A stretch of 64,000 bases of DNA, taken from assembly GCF_000178975.2 (NCBI RefSeq), contig NC_015065.1:186001-250000 (forward strand), in the 5' to 3' direction. Shown here piece by piece: positions 17,388 to 26,174 of the stretch. The notes below the pieces were generated by a model. That model ran no database searches and was not told where the DNA came from. It saw only the letters and a list, made by a program, of their open reading frames with translations. This DNA comes from Granulicella tundricola MP5ACTX9. Its GTDB lineage: Bacteria > Acidobacteriota > Terriglobia > Terriglobales > Acidobacteriaceae. The number at the start of each line of letters is the position of its first letter. Within the stretch, counting starts at the first letter, position 1. A program made the position numbers and the translations under genes.

Positions 17388-20300
17388 TTAGTGAGCGGTC
17401 ATCCCTTGTATCTGCACCAGCTTCGCCGAACCCGGCATCCGGTAGTCGGCACGCTTCCATTTCCGCTCCACTTCTACGCCCGTCTGCGGCGTAGGCTTGC
17501 CCGAATACCTAAAGTTGAGCGCCTTCAGAGGATTGCTTCCACGCTCTGGAAGCACCAGCATCTTCACCGCCGTCTCCTTGAACGCAGGCGTATCGGTCGC
17601 ATCGTCGGTGTGCGAGCCGGTCAGCACATTTACCGGCCCCTCCTGTGAAAGCAGCGGCAAATAGACCTGTTTGCCCTGTACCCGAGCCGTCACCAGTACC
17701 TTGATCTTCAGCGACCCATACCGGCTCGTCACCCGCACCCACCGCCCGGACTCGATATCCCGCTCCTCGGCAAGCTCCGGCGAAACCTCCAGAAACCGTT
17801 CCGGCGTCTCCTCCTGAATGCCAGCCACGCGATGCGTCATGTTGCCTTCGTGGAAGTGTTCCAGCAAGCGCCCATTGTTGAGGAACAGGTCGAACTCCGC
17901 ATCCGGGCTCTCCATCGGCGTGCGATACGTCAACGGGTGCAGCTTTGCCTTGCCATCCGGGAAGTTGAACCGCTCCAGATACAGGATCGGCTGATCCGTT
18001 CCATCCGGCGCCACCGGCCACTGCAGTGTCTTGTACCCTTCCAGCCGCTCATAGCTCACCCCCGCGTACAGCGGCGTCAAAGCAGCCATCTCCGCCATCA
18101 TCTCGGAAGGATGCGTATAGCTCCATCCAGCTCCCATGCGATTCGCAATGTCCTGCGTGATCTTCCAGTCAGCCCGGCTCTCACCGAGCTCCGGCAGTGC
18201 CTGGTAGAGCCGCTGAATCCGCCGCTCCGTGCTGGTAAACGTCCCGTCTTTCTCAAGCGCCGGAGAAGCCGGCAGCACCACATCCGCATACCGGCAGGTC
18301 TCGGTGAAGAAGATGTCCTGCACCACGAAGAAGTCCAGCAGCTCGAACCCGCCCGCCACATGATTCGCATTGGAGTCGGCCGAGTTCATATCCTCGCCCG
18401 CAAGATACATCGCCTTCATCTTGCCCGAGTAGATCGCGTCCACCATCTGGTGGTTGTCCATGCCCTTCTCAGGCGGCAGCTTCGTCCCCCACGCGGCCTC
18501 GAACTTCTCCCGCACCGCAGCATCCGTCACCGGCTGGTACCCCGGATAGTTGTTCGGCATCGCACCGATATCGCCCGCGCCCTGCACGTTGTTATGCCCG
18601 CGCAGTGGATAAGCCCCACACCCCGGCCGCATGTAGTTCCCCGTCACCAGCAGCAGATTGCTGATCGCAGTCGACGAATCCGACCCCATCACATGCTGCG
18701 TAATCCCCATCGCCCAAAGCACGCACATCGTGTCTGCCTTCGCGATCTCCTCCGCCACCTCGATCAACGTAGCCATCGGCAGCTCACACGTAGCCGCCGC
18801 AAACTCCATCGTGAAAGGCTCCAGGCTCGCCCGGAACGCATCGATCCCATTCACCCACTGCGCCAGGAACGCCTTCTTCTCATAGCCCTGATCGAACATG
18901 TACTTGCTCATCGCGCACAGCCAGACCAAGTCCGTTCCCGGCTTTGGCCTGAAGTGAATATCCGCGCGCTCTGCAATCTCATGCTCTCGCGGATCGGCAA
19001 CGACCAGCCTCTGCCCATGCAGCTTATGCGCCCGCTTCACCCGCGTCGCAAGCACCGGATGGCTCTCCGTCGTGTTGCTCCCGATCACCAGCACCAGCTT
19101 CGAAGCCGCAATATCCTCGATCGACCCCGAATCCCCGCCATACCCCACCGTCCGGAACAGCCCCATCGTCGCCGGGCTCTGGCAGTAACGCGAGCAGTTA
19201 TCCACGTTATTGGTCCCGATCACCGCCCGTGCAAGCTTCTGCATCAGGTAGCCATCCTCGTTCGTAGCCTTCGACGAAACGATCACCCCAATCGAATCCG
19301 GCCCATGCTGCTCTTTCGCCTCGCCCAGCTTCTTCGCAACCAGCGTCAGCGCCTCCTCCCACGACGCCTCCCGGAACCCATTCCCCTCGCGGATAAGCGG
19401 CTTCTGCAGCCGATCCTTATGGTTCACATAGTCCCATCCAAACTTGCCCTTCACGCACGTCGAGATCGCATTCGCATCCCCATGCGCCGGCTCGATCTTC
19501 AGAATCTTCCGATCCTTCGTCCACACATCATAGGAGCACCCAACCCCGCAGTACGTGCACACCGTCTTCGTCTGCTTGATCCGTTCCTCGCGCATCTTGG
19601 CCTCGGTCTGCGAGACCTCCATCACCGCCCCATACCCCAGCTCCGGCTCGATCGCCTTGATCACATCGATCATCTTGTCCAGCGCCTTCGCCGGCAGCGA
19701 CGTCAGATAACCCGCCTCGCCCAGCATCGACTTCTCCATCAGCGCATTGCACGGACAGACCGTAATGCAATGCCCGCAGGAAACGCAGCTCGACCCACCG
19801 ATCTGCATCCCCCCATCCCAAAGCACGCGCGGTTGATCCAACTCCCACCCGATCGTCAGCGTCTCGTTCACCTGCACCGTCTGGCAAGCCTGCACGCACC
19901 GCCCGCAAAGAATGCACTGACTCGGGTCATACCGGTAGAACGGGTTCGACATATCGACGTCATATGGCTTCGGCTTGAACGGATGCTCCTGGTGCTCCAC
20001 CTTCATCGCGACGGCCGTATTGTGTACCGTGCAGTTCTCGTTGTTGTTATCGCAGACCGTGCAGTACAGCATGTGATTGCCCAGAATCACATCGAACGCC
20101 TCAGCCCGCGCACTCGTCGCCCGCTTCGACTCCGTAACGATCGTCATCCCCGCCGCGACCTTGTGCCCGCAGGCCCGCACCAACTCCCCATTCACCTCGA
20201 CCATGCAGGTGTCGCAGCTCTGAATCGGTCCCATCAACTCCGAGTGATAGCAGACATGCGGAATCTCTTTATCCCGCAGCACAGCCGTCAAAACCAGCTC

Positions 20301-20465
20301 GCCCACCCGAGCCTCAACCTCACGCCCATCCACAACAACCTTGACCTGTTCCGGGGAGTTCACTACAACGTGCGGCATTGCAACTTCAATTAGCGTTTCG
20401 TTCATCGTTCGAGCCTCACCAACGAATCGCGCCCGCACATCCGCCGGCAACGCTTCCTTGTTCAT
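17388..20465 (-). CDS. fdhA: NAD-type formate dehydrogenase alpha subunit, YrhE-like, molybdopterin
   Basis: A 1,025-residue cytosolic molybdo-iron-sulfur enzyme that oxidises formate to CO2. Domains in order: 2Fe-2S ferredoxin (about 45-105, with C72, C84, C87, C99), His-Cys cluster (131-150), two 4Fe-4S motifs (CILCGRCVQAC at 184 and CVSCGHCITVCPC at 227), then the molybdopterin catalytic part beginning TVCTYCGVGC (301) and the C-terminal MGD-binding domain. The active-site ligand is Cys428 in NVDNCSRYCQSPA, not selenocysteine, and the next residue is Gln where most formate dehydrogenases have His. No Shine-Dalgarno is seen at ATG 20465; an in-frame ATG at 20405 has GTGAGG upstream and may be the real start. 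It is divergent from fdhD, which supplies sulfur to its cofactor. Confidence 0.94.
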   Translation of the reverse strand: MNKEALPADVRARFVGEARTMNETLIEVAMPHVVVNSPEQVKVVVDGREVEARVGELVLTAVLRDKEIPHVCYHSELMGPIQSCDTCMVEVNGELVRACGHKVAAGMTIVTESKRATSARAEAFDVILGNHMLYCTVCDNNNENCTVHNTAVAMKVEHQEHPFKPKPYDVDMSNPFYRYDPSQCILCGRCVQACQTVQVNETLTIGWELDQPRVLWDGGMQIGGSSCVSCGHCITVCPCNALMEKSMLGEAGYLTSLPAKALDKMIDVIKAIEPELGYGAVMEVSQTEAKMREERIKQTKTVCTYCGVGCSYDVWTKDRKILKIEPAHGDANAISTCVKGKFGWDYVNHKDRLQKPLIREGNGFREASWEEALTLVAKKLGEAKEQHGPDSIGVIVSSKATNEDGYLMQKLARAVIGTNNVDNCSRYCQSPATMGLFRTVGYGGDSGSIEDIAASKLVLVIGSNTTESHPVLATRVKRAHKLHGQRLVVADPREHEIAERADIHFRPKPGTDLVWLCAMSKYMFDQGYEKKAFLAQWVNGIDAFRASLEPFTMEFAAATCELPMATLIEVAEEIAKADTMCVLWAMGITQHVMGSDSSTAISNLLLVTGNYMRPGCGAYPLRGHNNVQGAGDIGAMPNNYPGYQPVTDAAVREKFEAAWGTKLPPEKGMDNHQMVDAIYSGKMKAMYLAGEDMNSADSNANHVAGGFELLDFFVVQDIFFTETCRYADVVLPASPALEKDGTFTSTERRIQRLYQALPELGESRADWKITQDIANRMGAGWSYTHPSEMMAEMAALTPLYAGVSYERLEGYKTLQWPVAPDGTDQPILYLERFNFPDGKAKLHPLTYRTPMESPDAEFDLFLNNGRLLEHFHEGNMTHRVAGIQEETPERFLEVSPELAEERDIESGRWVRVTSRYGSLKIKVLVTARVQGKQVYLPLLSQEGPVNVLTGSHTDDATDTPAFKETAVKMLVLPERGSNPLKALNFRYSGKPTPQTGVEVERKWKRADYRMPGSAKLVQIQGMTAH

Positions 20466-20594
20466 CTAACAGTGTCTCGGATCGGAGGCGCCTTTGGATG
20501 TTCGTTTCCTACACTCCTTTTCAAAAAAACCCGCTCGATTCCATTTTTGGGAAACATCACCCCCGCCCGCCCTTTCCTATCGTTATTCCCAGGG

Positions 20595-20615
20595 TGTACG
20601 TTGTCATTCCGTACA
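20595..20615. promoter_or_regulatory. Inverted repeat in the fdhA/fdhD divergent promoter region
   Basis: Arms TGTACG and CGTACA are separated by 9 bases, about midway in the 228-base gap between the divergent formate dehydrogenase and fdhD genes. A dyad of this size and position could be an operator for both transcripts. The regulator is unknown. Confidence 0.3.
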
Positions 20616-20693
20616 GAAAGTTTCTAATTACTCTCATACGTGTGCACCAACATGTAAAAATTAGGTTAATCTTCAGAACGACGGTGTCACATT

Positions 20694-21629
20694 TTGTCGA
20701 ACAAACAGATCCCGGTTGAAGGCTTCAGATCGGTAGCATCAGTTTCTACCTATCGAGTCAACGCGTGGAGTGCGGAGCCCGCACCCGATGCGCTCGCGGT
20801 GGAAGAGCCACTCGAAATCCAGCTCACCTCAGGCCCATCCTCTGCTCGCGCCACAAAATCCATCACCGTCACCATGCGAACCCCGGGCCACGATCACGAG
20901 CTCGCCACCGGCTTCCTGCTCACGGAAGGCGTCATTGAAGACTCCGCTCAGATCCTCGCCATCACTACCGTTGCAGCGGACGCGCCAGACCCCAACTCTG
21001 GCAGCGCACTCCCAGCCTCCAGTCCCGGCAACATCGTACGCGTTGAGCTCGAACCGGACGTCATCGTCCGCACCGCAACCCTCGAGCGAAACTTCTACAC
21101 CACCTCCAGCTGCGGCATCTGCGGCAAAGCCTCGCTTCTCGCCCTGCGCTCCGTCTGCCCCCCACGCCGTGCCAACACCTTCAGCATCGATGTCGACACG
21201 CTTTACACGCTGCCCGACACCCTCCACACCGCACAGCACATCTTTGAAGCTACCGGCGGCCTCCACGGAGCAGGCCTCTTCACCGCCCAGGGCGAACTCA
21301 TCCTGACTCGTGAAGACGTAGGCCGCCACAACGCCGTAGACAAGCTCCTCGGCGCACAGCTCCTCGCAGACGCCGTTCCCGTCCGCGACAAACTCCTCAT
21401 GCTCTCCGGACGCGCCAGCTTCGAGCTCCTGCAAAAAGCCGTGATGGCCGGCGTCCCCATGGTCGCCGCAGTCGGCGCACCCTCAAGCCTCGCCGTTCAG
21501 GTCGCACGCGACTTCGACATCACCCTCATCGGCTTCCTTCGCGATCGCCGCTTCAACGTCTACCATGGCATCGGCCACGTCGCCGGTCTCAACCCAGCCC
21601 CCAACTCAGTCCAGGAGGTCTGTGCATGA
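20694..21629 (+). CDS. fdhD: Formate dehydrogenase sulfurtransferase FdhD
   Basis: A 311-residue protein that transfers sulfur to the bis-MGD cofactor of formate dehydrogenase. Signatures: TMRTPGHDHELATGFLLTEG, the catalytic Cys140-x2-Cys143 in TSSCGICGKASL, GGLHGAGLFTAQGEL, TREDVGRHNAVDKLLGA and LSGRASFELLQKAVMAGVP. The start is TTG 20694; no ATG or GTG nearby is better. It is the first gene of a plus-strand operon with the DUF7009-like, porin and oxalate decarboxylase genes and divergent from its client enzyme. Confidence 0.95.
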   Translation: MSNKQIPVEGFRSVASVSTYRVNAWSAEPAPDALAVEEPLEIQLTSGPSSARATKSITVTMRTPGHDHELATGFLLTEGVIEDSAQILAITTVAADAPDPNSGSALPASSPGNIVRVELEPDVIVRTATLERNFYTTSSCGICGKASLLALRSVCPPRRANTFSIDVDTLYTLPDTLHTAQHIFEATGGLHGAGLFTAQGELILTREDVGRHNAVDKLLGAQLLADAVPVRDKLLMLSGRASFELLQKAVMAGVPMVAAVGAPSSLAVQVARDFDITLIGFLRDRRFNVYHGIGHVAGLNPAPNSVQEVCA

Positions 21630-22009
21630 AACTCCGCATGAAAGAAAACTCCATCCGCCTGCGCCTCGTGCGTTCAGAGCTCGTCCGCCTTCAGTCTGGC
21701 GAGTCCATCCACGAAATCGTGCGCTTCGGCCTCGAACCGTCCCAGGCCCTGCACTACGCTCTCTCCGTCGCGGCTCAGCCGGAGCCTGTTTCCGTAGCCT
21801 TTCAGTCCTCGCAGATCTCCGTCACCCTCTCGCCCGATCAACTCCGCTCCTGGGCGGAAGAAAGCCAGGTCGGCATCTACGCTTCGCTCGCAATTGACCA
21901 CACAACCACGCTCGAAGTCTCCATCGAAAAAGACTTTGCTTGCCTTGACCGTAGTGACGAAGACAACGCAGACACCTTCGCCAATCCACTCGCAGGGACG
22001 ATCTGCTAA
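21626..22009 (+). CDS. DUF7009-like small protein in the oxalate/formate operon
   Basis: A 127-residue soluble protein. The start MKLRMKENSIRLRLVRSELV and the following LHYALS and ISVTLSPDQLRSWAE match, to my recollection, the small DUF7009 family seen in Bacteroidetes and Acidobacteria. It has no signal peptide or membrane segment; it is mixed alpha/beta with a Cys near the middle (DFACLDRSD) and another as the last residue. It begins inside the fdhD stop codon (ATGA) and ends 23 bases before the porin gene. That tight coupling suggests a role with FdhD or formate dehydrogenase, which is inference only. Confidence 0.82.
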   Translation: MKLRMKENSIRLRLVRSELVRLQSGESIHEIVRFGLEPSQALHYALSVAAQPEPVSVAFQSSQISVTLSPDQLRSWAEESQVGIYASLAIDHTTTLEVSIEKDFACLDRSDEDNADTFANPLAGTIC

Positions 22010-22032
22010 CACATCGTCAGGAGGGCTCATCC

Positions 22033-23472
22033 TTGAAAGTGAACATCCGCTGTAGACGCACCATCCGCACCAACCTATTCGCCGCTCTGGCAGTCTCCAC
22101 CCTTCTACCCGGCATCGTCTTTGCCCAAACCCCAGCCCCAAGCTCCGCTCCGGCGACAACCCCCGCGCAGGCGGGCCCGCTTTACGCGGATTACCCACAG
22201 AAACGCGGCAAGGTTCAACCCCTCCAATTCGAGACCCTACCCTCCTGGGCCACCCTCAACATGGAGCTCCGCGGTCGTACCGAGGGCCAGACCTCGATCA
22301 ATTACACGGAGAACGGCGACCGCACCTACGAACTCACTCGTGTCTACGGAGGCCTGGAGGTGCGTCCCACAAAATACGTCACCGGCTACCTCCAGTTCAT
22401 CGATACCCACGCCCTTGGCCTGCCGCTACACGTCGTTGCCGCCAACATGCGTGACGTCTTCGATCTCCGCCAGGGTTATGTCAACGTCCACCTCAAGCCC
22501 GGCAAGGTCCCCGTCGAACTCATCGCCGGCCGCCAGGAGCTCAAGTTCGACTCCGAACGCATCATCGGTATCAGCGACTGGACCAACAACAGCCGCTCCT
22601 GGGACGGTTTCGATGCACGCATCGGAGACAAGAACCGCATCGATCTCTTCTCGACCTCGGTCGTCGCTGTCCATGCCAGCTCGCTCGATAAGCACGGTGC
22701 AGGCCTCACCTTCCACGGGGCTTACGCCACGCTCGGCACCTGGGTCCCTCACGTCCGCCTCTCGCCCTATGTCCTCTTCCATGACGTCCGCGGAGTTACC
22801 AGCCAGCAGAACATAAAGGGCAACGAGGTCGAAACCACCTTCGGCGCAGAGGTCCAGGGCAATCTCCCCGCAAACTTCAGTTATGAGGCCAACGGCTCGC
22901 TCCAGCGCGGCAGCTACTCCAACGACTCCATCCACGCCGGCCAGAACTTCGATAAGCTTTGGTACACCGCCAAAACCCTCCCCTGGCAGCCTCGTCTCGG
23001 CGGCGAATTCGACTATGCCACCGGCAACGACCACAAGGATCTTACCCGTATCGGCACCTACGATCAGCAGTACCCCTCCAACCACAACGCCTTCGGCCTC
23101 GTCGATCTCTTCGGCTACCAGAATATCCGGCAGGAACGCATCAACCTGGACCTCGGCCCCACCAAAAATCTCTCGCTTCTCGTGCAAGGCGGCTTCCTCA
23201 ACCTTGCAACAACAAAAGACAGTCTCTATTCCAGCAGCGGCTCAGTCACCATCAAAGCTCCCACCGCCGGCTTCAACAGCACGGACATCGGCAAGGAGTT
23301 TGACGCCTCCGCAAAATACGTCTTCCACGACTACATCGTCGCCAACGTCGGCGTAGGCCACCTCTTCCCCGGTCAGATGCTCATCGGCAACAACCACGGA
23401 GCAGCCGATACGATCGGATACTTTTCCCTTACCTACCGCTACCGGGTGGATAAGCACTCTCCAAAACCATAA
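22033..23472 (+). CDS. Alginate-export-type outer membrane porin
   Basis: A 479-residue outer-membrane beta-barrel of the alginate export (AlgE-like) family. The signal peptide is residues 1-33 (cleaved near VFAQ), a Pro/Ala-rich linker follows, and then alternating amphipathic strands such as NMELRGRTEGQTSIN and YVTGYLQFIDTH. GRQELKFDSERIIGISDW and the strand-rich C-terminus ending TIGYFSLTYRYRV fit the family. It starts with TTG after CAGGAGGGC. In this operon it probably admits a small acid, most simply oxalate, to the periplasm where the downstream decarboxylase would act. Substrate is inferred from context, not from the barrel. Confidence 0.87.
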   Translation: MKVNIRCRRTIRTNLFAALAVSTLLPGIVFAQTPAPSSAPATTPAQAGPLYADYPQKRGKVQPLQFETLPSWATLNMELRGRTEGQTSINYTENGDRTYELTRVYGGLEVRPTKYVTGYLQFIDTHALGLPLHVVAANMRDVFDLRQGYVNVHLKPGKVPVELIAGRQELKFDSERIIGISDWTNNSRSWDGFDARIGDKNRIDLFSTSVVAVHASSLDKHGAGLTFHGAYATLGTWVPHVRLSPYVLFHDVRGVTSQQNIKGNEVETTFGAEVQGNLPANFSYEANGSLQRGSYSNDSIHAGQNFDKLWYTAKTLPWQPRLGGEFDYATGNDHKDLTRIGTYDQQYPSNHNAFGLVDLFGYQNIRQERINLDLGPTKNLSLLVQGGFLNLATTKDSLYSSSGSVTIKAPTAGFNSTDIGKEFDASAKYVFHDYIVANVGVGHLFPGQMLIGNNHGAADTIGYFSLTYRYRVDKHSPKP

Positions 23473-23498
23473 CCAGCACGACCTAAGAAAGGATTTCC

Positions 23499-24749
23499 AT
23501 GTCTGACAATCAGAACAACCCACTCAGCCGCCGCAAATTCCTCGGCAACACTTCCGCGGCCCTCGCTGCCTTCGGTGCCCTTCAAGTGGCCTCCGGCCAG
23601 GAAGCTGTCCCCATCCGTTCCAAGGACCACCACCTCATCAACGAGACGGAGACCCAGCCCAAGAACAAGATGCTCGACGACCAGAACCCGTCGTCCAACT
23701 GGCCGCCTACAACCGATGCCGGTGGCCAGCAGCCCTTCAAGTACTCCTTTTCTCTCTCTCACAAGCGCATTGAAGGCGGCGGCTGGACCCGTCAGGTCAC
23801 CGTCCGCGATCTACCGATCTCAAAGAAGATGGCCGGCGTTCAGATGCGCCTCATCAAGGGCGGCATCCGTGAACTCCACTGGCATGTCGGCGCGGAATGG
23901 GCCTTCATGATCGGCGGCAGCGCACGCATCACCGCGGTTGATCAGCAGGGCCGCGCCTTCGTCGACGACGTCAACGAAGGCGACCTCTGGGTCTTCCCCG
24001 GCGGCATCCCCCACTCCATTCAGGGCCTCGGCCCGGACGGCTGCGTCTTCCTCCTCGTCTTCGACGACGGTAACTTCAACGAGTTCGAGACCTTCCTCCT
24101 CACCGACTGGCTCCACCACACACCGCCTGAGGTCCTCGCCAAGAACTTCGACGTTCCCGCCTCCACCTTCGCCAATGTCCCGCCCAAGGAACTCTTCATC
24201 TTTGAGCGTGACCTCCCTCGTCCGCTTGCAGAGGAGAAGCACCAGGTAGAAGCCGTCACCGGCCCCGTACCTAACACCTTCGCCTTCTTCACCAGCAAGA
24301 TGGCGCCCACCAAGGTGACGAAGGGCGGCTCGGTGAAGATCATCGATGCCAAGAACTTCCCCGCCTCCAACATCGCTGCAGCCATCGTCACCCTCAAGCC
24401 CGGCGGTCTGCGTGAACTCCACTGGCACCCCAACGAAGACGAGTGGCAGTACTACGTCAAGGGCTCAGGACGCATGTCGGTCTTCGCTGCCGGCGGCCGT
24501 GCCCGCACCATGGACTTCCAGGCCGGAGACGTAGGCTACATCGATAAGTCCACCCCCCACTTCGTCGAAAACACCGGCGACGAAGACCTCGTCTTCCTCG
24601 AAGTCTTCCCCACCCCTCACTACGAAGACATCTCTCTCGCAGAGTGGCTCGCCCATACCCCGTCGCGCCTCGTCAATGAGCACCTCGGCGTAGGCGAAGA
24701 CTTCCTCAACAAGATCAGCAAAAAGGAAGCCGTAGTCGACCCCGAATAA
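23499..24749 (+). CDS. oxdC: Bicupin oxalate decarboxylase, Tat-exported
   Basis: A 416-residue two-cupin manganese enzyme that splits oxalate to formate and CO2. The N-terminus has a twin-arginine signal (LSRRKFLGN then an Ala-rich core), so it is exported. Cupin 1: RELHWHVGAEW (H127, H129, E133) and the later PHSIQGLG His. Cupin 2: RELHWHPNEDEW and PHFVENTG. The active-site lid reads GNFNEFET where Bacillus OxdC has SENST, so the key Glu is kept. AAGAAAGGATTT precedes the ATG, 26 bases after the porin stop. It ends the fdhD operon and is followed by a clear terminator at 24769. Confidence 0.94.
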   Translation: MSDNQNNPLSRRKFLGNTSAALAAFGALQVASGQEAVPIRSKDHHLINETETQPKNKMLDDQNPSSNWPPTTDAGGQQPFKYSFSLSHKRIEGGGWTRQVTVRDLPISKKMAGVQMRLIKGGIRELHWHVGAEWAFMIGGSARITAVDQQGRAFVDDVNEGDLWVFPGGIPHSIQGLGPDGCVFLLVFDDGNFNEFETFLLTDWLHHTPPEVLAKNFDVPASTFANVPPKELFIFERDLPRPLAEEKHQVEAVTGPVPNTFAFFTSKMAPTKVTKGGSVKIIDAKNFPASNIAAAIVTLKPGGLRELHWHPNEDEWQYYVKGSGRMSVFAAGGRARTMDFQAGDVGYIDKSTPHFVENTGDEDLVFLEVFPTPHYEDISLAEWLAHTPSRLVNEHLGVGEDFLNKISKKEAVVDPE

Positions 24750-24768
24750 CCCACGAATACTCCGGGTA

Positions 24769-24800
24769 CCCACGTCTCGATCCTGCGACGTGGGTTTTTT
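24769..24800 (+). terminator. Rho-independent terminator after oxdC
   Basis: Perfect 8-bp stem CCCACGTC / GACGTGGG with a 10-base loop followed by six T residues. It lies 19 bases after the oxalate decarboxylase stop codon and ends the fdhD-oxdC operon. Confidence 0.9.
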
Positions 24801-24808
24801 ATTGCCCC

Positions 24809-25954
24809 TTACTTGCTCTTGGTGTGTCCGACGGCGGAGGGACTGCTTGCCACACTCTCCACCACAGCCCGCTCCCGCAGCAACTCCAGCAGCGTCCGCT
24901 CCTCCGTCCTCAGCGCCCGGACATGTTCTGTAATCTGCCGTTCCAGCTTCCGCTTCGCTCCCTCAGCCGAGATCGCACTACCCAGATAGGACTCTAGCAC
25001 CGCCGGATGCACATAGCACTTCCGGCAGACCGAAGGCGTATTCCCCAGCCGCCCCGCCACCGCCGCAATCGCCTGCACGACATTCTTCTTCGCCTCGGAT
25101 TCTGAACTGAACGGTTCAAACCCCCGCAACATCTCTGCAGCCAACACAGACCCCGCCCACGTCCTGAAGTCCTTCGCGGTAAAGTGTTCACCCGTAATCG
25201 CGTGCAGGTACTCGTTCACATCAGCCGAATCGATTGCATGATGATTCCCTTCCCGGTCGACATACTGAAACAACCGGTACCCCGGCAACTCCTCACACCG
25301 CCTCACAATGCTTGCCAGCCGGCGATCCTGAAGATCGATCGTGTGATGCACCCGGCTCTTGCCCTGAAAGCTGAACGTGATCTTTGACCCATCCACCTCG
25401 ACATGTTTGTTCCGCATCGTCGTCAACCCGTACGATTTGTTCTCCCGCGCATATTCCGCATTGCCCACGCGAATCAACGTCGCCTCCATCAGGCTGATGA
25501 TCGTCGCCAGCACCTTCTCCCTCGGCAGTCCTGGTAGCGCCAGATCATGTTCCACTCGCTTGCGAATCCCCGGCAGCGCTCCAGCAAACTGAATCATCCG
25601 CTCATACTTGGTCTCATCCCTCACCGTGCGCCAGTGCGGATGATATCGGCTCTGCTTCCGTCCCCTCACGTCCCGGCCGGTAGCCTGGAGATGTCCGTCC
25701 GCGCGCGCAGAGATCCACACGTCACTCCATGCCGGAGGGATCACCAACGACTTGATCCGCCCAAGCATCTTCGCGTCACGAACCGCCTTCCCCGCCGCGT
25801 CCACATACCGGAAACCCCCGGCAGTCTTCCGCCGATGAATCCCAGGCTCCGCATCCGTAACGTACCGCAGCCCCGCCGCCTCAGCCGAGGCCATCGGATC
25901 GCTCACCCCCACGTCTGCAGCCACCCGCTTGGAACGCCTGCTCACCGTTGACAT
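24809..25954 (-). CDS. DNA topoisomerase IB, poxvirus/bacterial type
   Basis: A 381-residue type IB topoisomerase that relaxes supercoils through a 3'-phosphotyrosyl link. The N-terminal domain has GFRYVDAAGK, IPPAWSDVWIS, GHLQATGRDVRGRKQ and YHPHW. The catalytic core has RVGNAEYARENKSYGLTTMR, the FSFQGKSR stretch and FTAKDFRTWAGS. The nucleophile Tyr is in NTPSVCRKCYVHPAVL. Length is normal for bacterial members (about 350-390). It is a single gene with no operon partner; its promoter region holds a palindrome at 26041-26061. Confidence 0.95.
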   Translation of the reverse strand: MSTVSRRSKRVAADVGVSDPMASAEAAGLRYVTDAEPGIHRRKTAGGFRYVDAAGKAVRDAKMLGRIKSLVIPPAWSDVWISARADGHLQATGRDVRGRKQSRYHPHWRTVRDETKYERMIQFAGALPGIRKRVEHDLALPGLPREKVLATIISLMEATLIRVGNAEYARENKSYGLTTMRNKHVEVDGSKITFSFQGKSRVHHTIDLQDRRLASIVRRCEELPGYRLFQYVDREGNHHAIDSADVNEYLHAITGEHFTAKDFRTWAGSVLAAEMLRGFEPFSSESEAKKNVVQAIAAVAGRLGNTPSVCRKCYVHPAVLESYLGSAISAEGAKRKLERQITEHVRALRTEERTLLELLRERAVVESVASSPSAVGHTKSK

Positions 25955-26040
25955 CGAATCTCAGATGCCAGCCATCCAGGCGGCGTTACCGAGTGAAGTC
26001 GACCCATGTTCGTCGTGCCATAGCAAGCAGCCCTACAATT

Positions 26041-26061
26041 TTGCGATAACGAATATCGCAA
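26041..26061. promoter_or_regulatory. Perfect dyad between topoisomerase IB and M28 peptidase genes
   Basis: Arms TTGCGATA and TATCGCAA are perfect inverted repeats around a 5-base centre. The site is about 90-105 bases upstream of the topoisomerase start and 114 bases upstream of the peptidase start. An operator for a dimeric regulator is likely; its identity is unknown. Confidence 0.45.
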
Positions 26062-26174
26062 CCCGCAAAACAGTGTCCGCCAGTAGTGAAAGCTGATGTT
26101 ACGATGAGCGAACGGAGCCTGATATTTGATATATGAGGCAACGATCCCATCTCCAGAACAACAGGACAACGCCC

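Noticed and set aside
17832-20393. 853-codon plus-strand open frame opposite the formate dehydrogenase
   Set aside because: It is the antisense shadow of a well-supported gene; the product is Arg/His/Pro-rich with no domain.
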